A stretch of 14,486 bases of DNA from Desulfosporosinus sp. UBA4726 (lineage in GTDB: Bacteria; Bacillota; Desulfitobacteriia; Desulfitobacteriales; Desulfitobacteriaceae), in contig DHJG01000138.1 in assembly GCA_002404215.1 (NCBI GenBank), forward strand, positions 2,460 through 16,945. Reading direction: 5' to 3'. Below, one piece after another: positions 13,520 through 14,486 of the stretch (positions are counted from its first letter, which is position 1; each line of letters starts with the position of its first letter). Both the position numbers and the translations under genes were made by a program. The notes beneath the pieces were generated by a model. It did no database searches and was not told the DNA's origin. It was given only the letters and a program-made list of their open reading frames with translations.

Positions 13520-14446
13520 CTACTTGAGGATTTCTTGCAAGACATGCTCTGCTTCCACCTGATCTTCTTTCAGCTGCTTTATAAGTTCATTTACACCATT
13601 AAATTTACGTTCATCGCGCAAACGTGCTTCAATGTGAACATTGATCTCACTATCGTATAAATCTCCCTGAAAATCAAAGAAATTGACCTCAATCACTGTT
13701 GCATACTTGTCATGAAAGGTTGGTTTCCTGCCAATGCTCATCATTCCAAAAACACGCTTTCCTTCCAAATAAGCCCAAACTGCATATACCCCATGCTTTG
13801 GAATTAGATAATCGTCTGAAACGAGAATATTGGCTGTCGGATATCCAAGCAGGCGCCCGCGCTCTTCACCGTGCACGACTATCCCACTGATAAGAAAGGG
13901 GTGCCCAAGCAGAGAGTTGGCCAATTGGACATCCCCATTAAGTAATGCTTGACGAATACTGCTCGAAGAAATCACCTGAGAACCAATCGTTTGGGCCTGA
14001 AGTACACTAACTTCAAATCCATACTTTAGTCCTAAGGTTTTGATCAACGCAGCATCACCCTTGCCTTGAGCTCCAAATGAATAATTGAATCCAACGACAA
14101 CATGTATTACCCCGAGAGGCAGAAGAACCTTCTCCACAAACTGTTCAGGGGAAGTGTTTGCCATCTCACGTGTAAACGGTAAGAGATAAACTGTATGGAC
14201 CCCCATTTTTTCCAAACAACGCAAACGTTCTTGATTTGTGGACAAAAGCTTTATCTCCCGTTCAGGAAATAACGCTTTTAATGGATGAGGCTCAAAAATT
14301 AAAACGCTAAGTCCCACGCCTAACCGTACGGCGTTTCCTAATCCCTGCTCAAGCAAACGACGATGTCCCAGGTGTACTCCATCGAAATTACCCAAAGCTA
14401 AAACACAGGACTCTTTATCGTCAGGCAGACTTGTTCGAACTTGCAT
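13520..14446 (-). CDS. ribF: Bifunctional riboflavin kinase/FAD synthetase
   Basis: Makes FMN from riboflavin and ATP, then FAD. The 308-aa protein has an N-terminal adenylyltransferase domain with GNFDGVHLGH (19-28) and ISSSSIR (159-165). The C-terminal flavokinase domain has GRLLGYPTANI (197-207), with PTAN at 203-206. The ATG at 14446 has AGGAGGAG about 7 nt upstream. The open frame runs on to the window edge, but without a family match. It corresponds to B. subtilis ribC, which precedes rpsO. Confidence 0.96.
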   Translation of the reverse strand: MQVRTSLPDDKESCVLALGNFDGVHLGHRRLLEQGLGNAVRLGVGLSVLIFEPHPLKALFPEREIKLLSTNQERLRCLEKMGVHTVYLLPFTREMANTSPEQFVEKVLLPLGVIHVVVGFNYSFGAQGKGDAALIKTLGLKYGFEVSVLQAQTIGSQVISSSSIRQALLNGDVQLANSLLGHPFLISGIVVHGEERGRLLGYPTANILVSDDYLIPKHGVYAVWAYLEGKRVFGMMSIGRKPTFHDKYATVIEVNFFDFQGDLYDSEINVHIEARLRDERKFNGVNELIKQLKEDQVEAEHVLQEILK

Positions 14447-14459
14447 GGATTCGCTCCTC

Positions 14460-14486
14460 CTAAATATAGAAAACTTGGCTAGCAAG
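14460..14486 (-). CDS. Possible C-terminal end of truB (cut by window edge)
   Basis: In a different frame from ribF the edge sequence reads LASQVFYI followed by TAG, ending 13 nt before the ribF ATG, with the ribF ribosome site in between. truB (tRNA pseudouridine-55 synthase) precedes ribF in B. subtilis and commonly ends in a similar ...KVF-type tail. Eight codons are too few to prove it. Confidence 0.3.
   Translation of the reverse strand, partial: LASQVFYI

Overview
The window is a chromosomal segment of an endospore-forming, low-to-medium GC Firmicute. Every convincing gene lies on the minus strand. Read in the direction of transcription (14486 to 1) the order is [truB tail?] - ribF - rpsO - pnp - ylxY-type deacetylase - dacF-type carboxypeptidase - M16 protease - dut - small membrane protein - ylmC/ymxH-type PRC-barrel protein - dapB - dpaA - dpaB - asd - dapG - dapA. 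This is close to the Bacillus subtilis order ribC-rpsO-pnpA-ylxY-mlpA-ymxH-spoVFA-spoVFB-asd-dapG-dapA, with a dacF-like gene, dut, a small membrane gene and dapB added. Together with the spore genes (both dipicolinate synthase subunits, ylxY, ymxH type) and the base composition, this suggests a clostridial spore-former, perhaps Desulfosporosinus/Desulfitobacterium-like. That placement is inferred from synteny and general impression, not from a search.

Layout. Region 13103-14486 holds flavin cofactor synthesis (ribF) and ribosomal protein S15 with its own promoter, a structured leader and a strong terminator. Region 10575-13102 holds pnp, preceded by a 380-nt non-coding stretch that contains a possible promoter, a 14-bp-period direct repeat, a very GC-rich palindromic cluster and a small ORF overlapping the pnp start codon. 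Region 7257-10481 is a tight run of envelope and processing genes (deacetylase, D-Ala-D-Ala carboxypeptidase, M16 protease). Region 6016-7170 holds dut, closed by a terminator, then a small membrane protein and the PRC-barrel protein. Region 87-5917 is the dihydrodipicolinate/dipicolinate block.

How the genes work together. DapG and Asd make aspartate semialdehyde and DapA condenses it with pyruvate. DapB then reduces the product towards diaminopimelate and lysine, while DpaA/DpaB oxidise it to dipicolinic acid for the spore core. Both branches of one metabolite are therefore encoded side by side. Two candidate promoters fit that split: TTGACA-N17-TAAAAT in front of dapB, followed at once by a terminator-like hairpin, and a sigma-K-like AC-N17-CATATAATG in front of dpaA.

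I see no phage, insertion sequence with a transposase, CRISPR array, tRNA or rRNA. I found no clear new multi-gene system. The unusual items are regulatory and structural: the dapB leader, the pnp leader, the rpsO leader, palindromic repeats, homopolymer tracts and a degenerate deacetylase active site. Several genes start at TTG or GTG, or have N-terminal over-extensions in the open frame. Starts were chosen by Shine-Dalgarno position and family N-termini.
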